Shown here: piece after piece, positions 6,032 through 7,614 of the stretch
Position numbering within the stretch: position 1 is the first letter of the stretch
Layout: the number at the start of each line of letters is the position of its first letter
DNA from: Chloroflexi bacterium RBG_19FT_COMBO_55_16
GTDB lineage: Bacteria; Chloroflexota; Anaerolineae; Anaerolineales; UBA4823
DNA: 7,614 nucleotides
Direction of reading: 5' to 3'
NCBI GenBank assembly: GCA_001795335.1
Contig: MGOK01000062.1
Location: forward strand, 1 to 7,614
Made by a program: the position numbers and the translations under genes
The notes under the pieces: generated by a model
Database searches by the model: none
What the model saw: the letters and a program-made list of their open reading frames with translations, nothing else
Told to the model about the DNA's origin: nothing

Positions 6032-6913
6032 CTAAAAAAGGTAGAAAATAACTAAAACCGTTACTCCCCACAGGAAAATGGTGAATTGGAGGGGACGATC
6101 GGCAAGCAACTCCTCTTCGGGAGCGCCGCCCCCCTGCTTGGTCTGGACAATATACAGGTAGCGGAAGATGCCATAGATGGCGAAGGGGATGGTCAACATC
6201 ATGGCATGGTTCTCAGGCAGGTTTGGGGCCGAGAAGGTGTACAGGCTGTAAGCGACAATGGTGGTAGCGGAGACAATGGTGATGAACTGGTCCAACAGTG
6301 GAATCGTATAACCGTCCAGCACGCGCCGGTGGTTAGAGGCTTCGCCAGCCAATAAAGATAGCTCGGCGCGGCGTTTCCCGAAACCAATATACAAAGCCCC
6401 TAATGTGGTGACCACATAAAGCCAGGGCGAGAAGCGCGCCACCTGGATCAGGGTCAGGCCGGCCACCACGCGCAACAGGTAGAAACTGGCTAAAACGATG
6501 ACATCGATGATGGCAATATGCTTGAGCCACTTGGAATAGGCCAGGTTAAGCAGCAGATAGGTGAGTTGGACGACTGCAAAGCTAGGCGAAAGAAAATAAG
6601 CCAGGGGGACAGCGATCAGGAGAAGGAGAGCGGTGGCCCAGATAGCCGCCGCAACCGGCAGCTCTCCAGAGGCTAAGGGGCGCTTCATTTTTTCTGGATG
6701 GCGGCGATCAGCCTCGAGATCGGTCAGGTCATTGATCAAATACACCGCGCTGGCTACCAGGCAAAGCAGAGCAAATCCAGCCAGCGTGGTCATGAAAGCG
6801 GCCATATTGTCCAATTGCCGGTCGAACACCAACGGGACGAAAATCAGCACATTCTTCATCCACTGGCGAGGACGCATGGATTTAAGTAAAACAAAGATTG
6901 TTCGCATGACCAT
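6032..6913 (-). CDS. UbiA-family prenyltransferase, decaprenyl-phosphate phosphoribosyltransferase-like
   Basis: Integral membrane enzyme resembling 5-phosphoribosyl-1-diphosphate:decaprenyl-phosphate phosphoribosyltransferase, which joins PRPP to a polyprenyl phosphate. The 293 residues start with MRPRQWMKNVLIFVPL (13-28), typical of this subgroup. The Asp-rich motif NDLTDLEAD (61-69) is followed by HPEKMKRPLASG (72-83). YSKWLKHIAIIDV spans 126-138, and GKRRAEL (179-185) is a further mark of the phosphoribosyltransferase branch over the quinone or heme branch. About eight or nine hydrophobic helices are visible. First gene of the operon with mevalonate kinase and isopentenyl phosphate kinase. 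ATG 6911-6913 lies directly after a TATAAT box with no Shine-Dalgarno site; ATG 6905-6907 two codons later is an alternative. The acceptor lipid and the sugar product in this organism are unknown. Confidence 0.88.
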   Translation of the reverse strand: MVMRTIFVLLKSMRPRQWMKNVLIFVPLVFDRQLDNMAAFMTTLAGFALLCLVASAVYLINDLTDLEADRRHPEKMKRPLASGELPVAAAIWATALLLLIAVPLAYFLSPSFAVVQLTYLLLNLAYSKWLKHIAIIDVIVLASFYLLRVVAGLTLIQVARFSPWLYVVTTLGALYIGFGKRRAELSLLAGEASNHRRVLDGYTIPLLDQFITIVSATTIVAYSLYTFSAPNLPENHAMMLTIPFAIYGIFRYLYIVQTKQGGGAPEEELLADRPLQFTIFLWGVTVLVIFYLF

Positions 6914-6920
6914 GGGGGGA

Positions 6921-6949
6921 ATTATACAATGTTTGCGCCTGTTATTGAA
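6921..6949 (-). promoter_or_regulatory. Promoter of the UbiA-mevalonate kinase operon, probably leaderless
   Basis: A perfect minus-strand TATAAT (6921-6926) ends 7 nt before the ATG at 6913; the nucleotides between are TCCCCCC. A start about 7 nt past the box would fall at or next to the ATG. The -35 at 17-bp spacing is TTTCAA (6944-6949), which matches TTGACA at only three positions. No ribosome-binding site is present. Confidence 0.6.
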
Positions 6950-6977
6950 ATAGGGCTGTGCTGACAGTTATGTAATG

Positions 6978-7007
6978 TTACCCAGGTGAGTAAACCTGTC
7001 GTATAAT
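6978..7007 (+). promoter_or_regulatory. Putative promoter of the PfkB-family kinase gene
   Basis: TATAAT at 7002-7007 is a perfect -10. The best -35 candidate is TTACCC (6978-6983), 18 bp away and weak. The start would be near 7014, just before the GGAGG. A small inverted repeat, CAGGT (6983-6987) with ACCTG (6994-6998), lies in the spacer and could be an operator half-site pair. The 113-bp gap to the divergent UbiA gene holds both promoters and nothing else I can identify. Confidence 0.5.
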
Positions 7008-7016
7008 CGTGCCTGT

Positions 7017-7021
7017 GGAGG
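7017..7021 (+). promoter_or_regulatory. Shine-Dalgarno site (GGAGG) supporting the start at 7027
   Basis: GGAGG ends 5 nt before ATG 7027. The in-frame GTG at 7015 overlaps this site and is therefore an unlikely initiator. Confidence 0.75.
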
Positions 7022-7026
7022 CGACA

Positions 7027-7614
7027 ATGGCAAGGCAGTCCCCGCGATTCATTCTCGCCGGCCAATTGCGGCGAGATTTTATCGTCTTGCCGACGGGGGA
7101 GGCGCGCCTGAACGTGCCGGGCGGAAACCTGATTTACGCTGCGGTTGGCCTGGCTGTCTGGGAGCCTGCCCCTCCACCAGGGTTGGTGGCGCGCGTCGGT
7201 GAAGATTATCCGCAGGAGTGGCTGGCTGAATTCGCCCGCCGGGGTTTTGACACACGCGGTGTGCATATCCTGCCCCAACCCCTTGATCTGCGCGCCTTCT
7301 TTGCCTACCCAGATCAAACCATGCGTACCAACGAAGACCCCATCGCGTATTTCGCCCGCATGGGTTTGCCTTTTCCCAAGGAATTACTCGGCTACCAGAA
7401 CAGGGCTCCAACCTCGGACAGCCGGGCGCGTTTTTCCCCCACCTCACTCCACCAGGGGGATTTGCTTTCCGAATACCTGGATGCCACTGCGGCCCACATT
7501 TGCCCCCTGGATTTCCTGAGCCACAGCTTGCTGCCGGCCGTCTTGCGCCAGGCGGGTTTCACCCTGGTCACCCTCGATCCATCTCCAGGTTACATGAACC
7601 CCTCCTTTCAGGAT
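7027..7614 (+). CDS. PfkB-family carbohydrate kinase, N-terminal part, cut by the window edge
   Basis: ATP-dependent sugar or nucleoside kinase of the ribokinase/PfkB fold; the substrate cannot be told. The frame stays open from ATG 7027 to the last base, giving 196 residues with no stop, roughly two thirds of a typical family member. The start reads MARQSPRFILAGQLRRDFIV. The PGGNLIYAAVGLAVW stretch (31-45) matches the GGxxxNxA substrate-side motif in loose form, and LVARVGEDYPQEWLAEF (53-69) matches the conserved vGxD region. The C-terminal DTxGAGD ATP/anion-hole signature would lie outside. The gene is divergent from the UbiA-family gene and may or may not share regulation with it. The fold assignment is good; anything more specific would be a guess. 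Confidence 0.85.
   Translation, partial: MARQSPRFILAGQLRRDFIVLPTGEARLNVPGGNLIYAAVGLAVWEPAPPPGLVARVGEDYPQEWLAEFARRGFDTRGVHILPQPLDLRAFFAYPDQTMRTNEDPIAYFARMGLPFPKELLGYQNRAPTSDSRARFSPTSLHQGDLLSEYLDATAAHICPLDFLSHSLLPAVLRQAGFTLVTLDPSPGYMNPSFQD

Noticed and set aside
6922..7447. Minus-strand frames at 6922-7317 and 7079-7447, opposite the PfkB kinase
   Set aside because: The plus-strand frame from 7027 shows PfkB motifs, a GGAGG site and a promoter. The antisense frames have none of these, and the first would also cover the divergent promoters.
7145..7519. Plus-strand frame of 124 codons within the PfkB region
   Set aside because: It is in a different frame from the PfkB reading frame, which runs unbroken through the same bases and matches the family.

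Overview
This 7.6 kb window looks like ordinary chromosomal DNA from a moderately GC-rich bacterium. The best guess is a member of Chloroflexota, probably Anaerolineae or a close relative. That placement is an inference. It rests on a bacterial mevalonate kinase next to an isopentenyl phosphate kinase (a pairing known from Chloroflexota), a two-helix membrane protein of a type I associate with that phylum, and a PfkB kinase with a PGGN-type N-terminus. No database search was possible.

Layout, left to right. Positions 2-1228 (+) hold the 3' part of DNA topoisomerase I; the window opens exactly at its catalytic tyrosine codon. Positions 1337-2362 (+) encode an unrecognised two-pass membrane protein with its own extended -10 promoter. 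A hairpin at 2387-2418 separates it from the convergent greA (2437-2904, -); the U-tract lies on the greA side. The deoxynucleoside triphosphohydrolase-like gene dgt (3018-4169, -) follows. A tight minus-strand operon comes next, in transcription order: a UbiA-family polyprenyl-phosphate phosphoribosyltransferase-like enzyme (6032-6913), mevalonate kinase (5057-6028) and isopentenyl phosphate kinase (4237-5046). A divergent PfkB-family sugar kinase (from 7027, +) runs off the right edge.

The coherent biology is the isoprenoid operon. Mevalonate kinase makes phosphomevalonate, and isopentenyl phosphate kinase turns isopentenyl phosphate into IPP. Together they fit the 'alternative' mevalonate route, in which phosphomevalonate is decarboxylated before the second phosphorylation. 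The required decarboxylase is not in the window. The co-transcribed UbiA-family enzyme would consume a polyprenyl phosphate made from IPP, so the operon may join isoprenoid supply to lipid-linked sugar synthesis in the membrane.

Two intergenic stretches (2932-2973 and 4221-4241) carry degenerate tandem heptamer repeats, each directly upstream of a TATAAT box. The UbiA promoter places the predicted transcript start at the ATG, so that operon is probably leaderless. I saw no CRISPR array, insertion sequence, tRNA, rRNA or recognisable defence system. The longest gene-free stretches are about 110 bp. Apart from the repeats and the operon, this is a housekeeping region.
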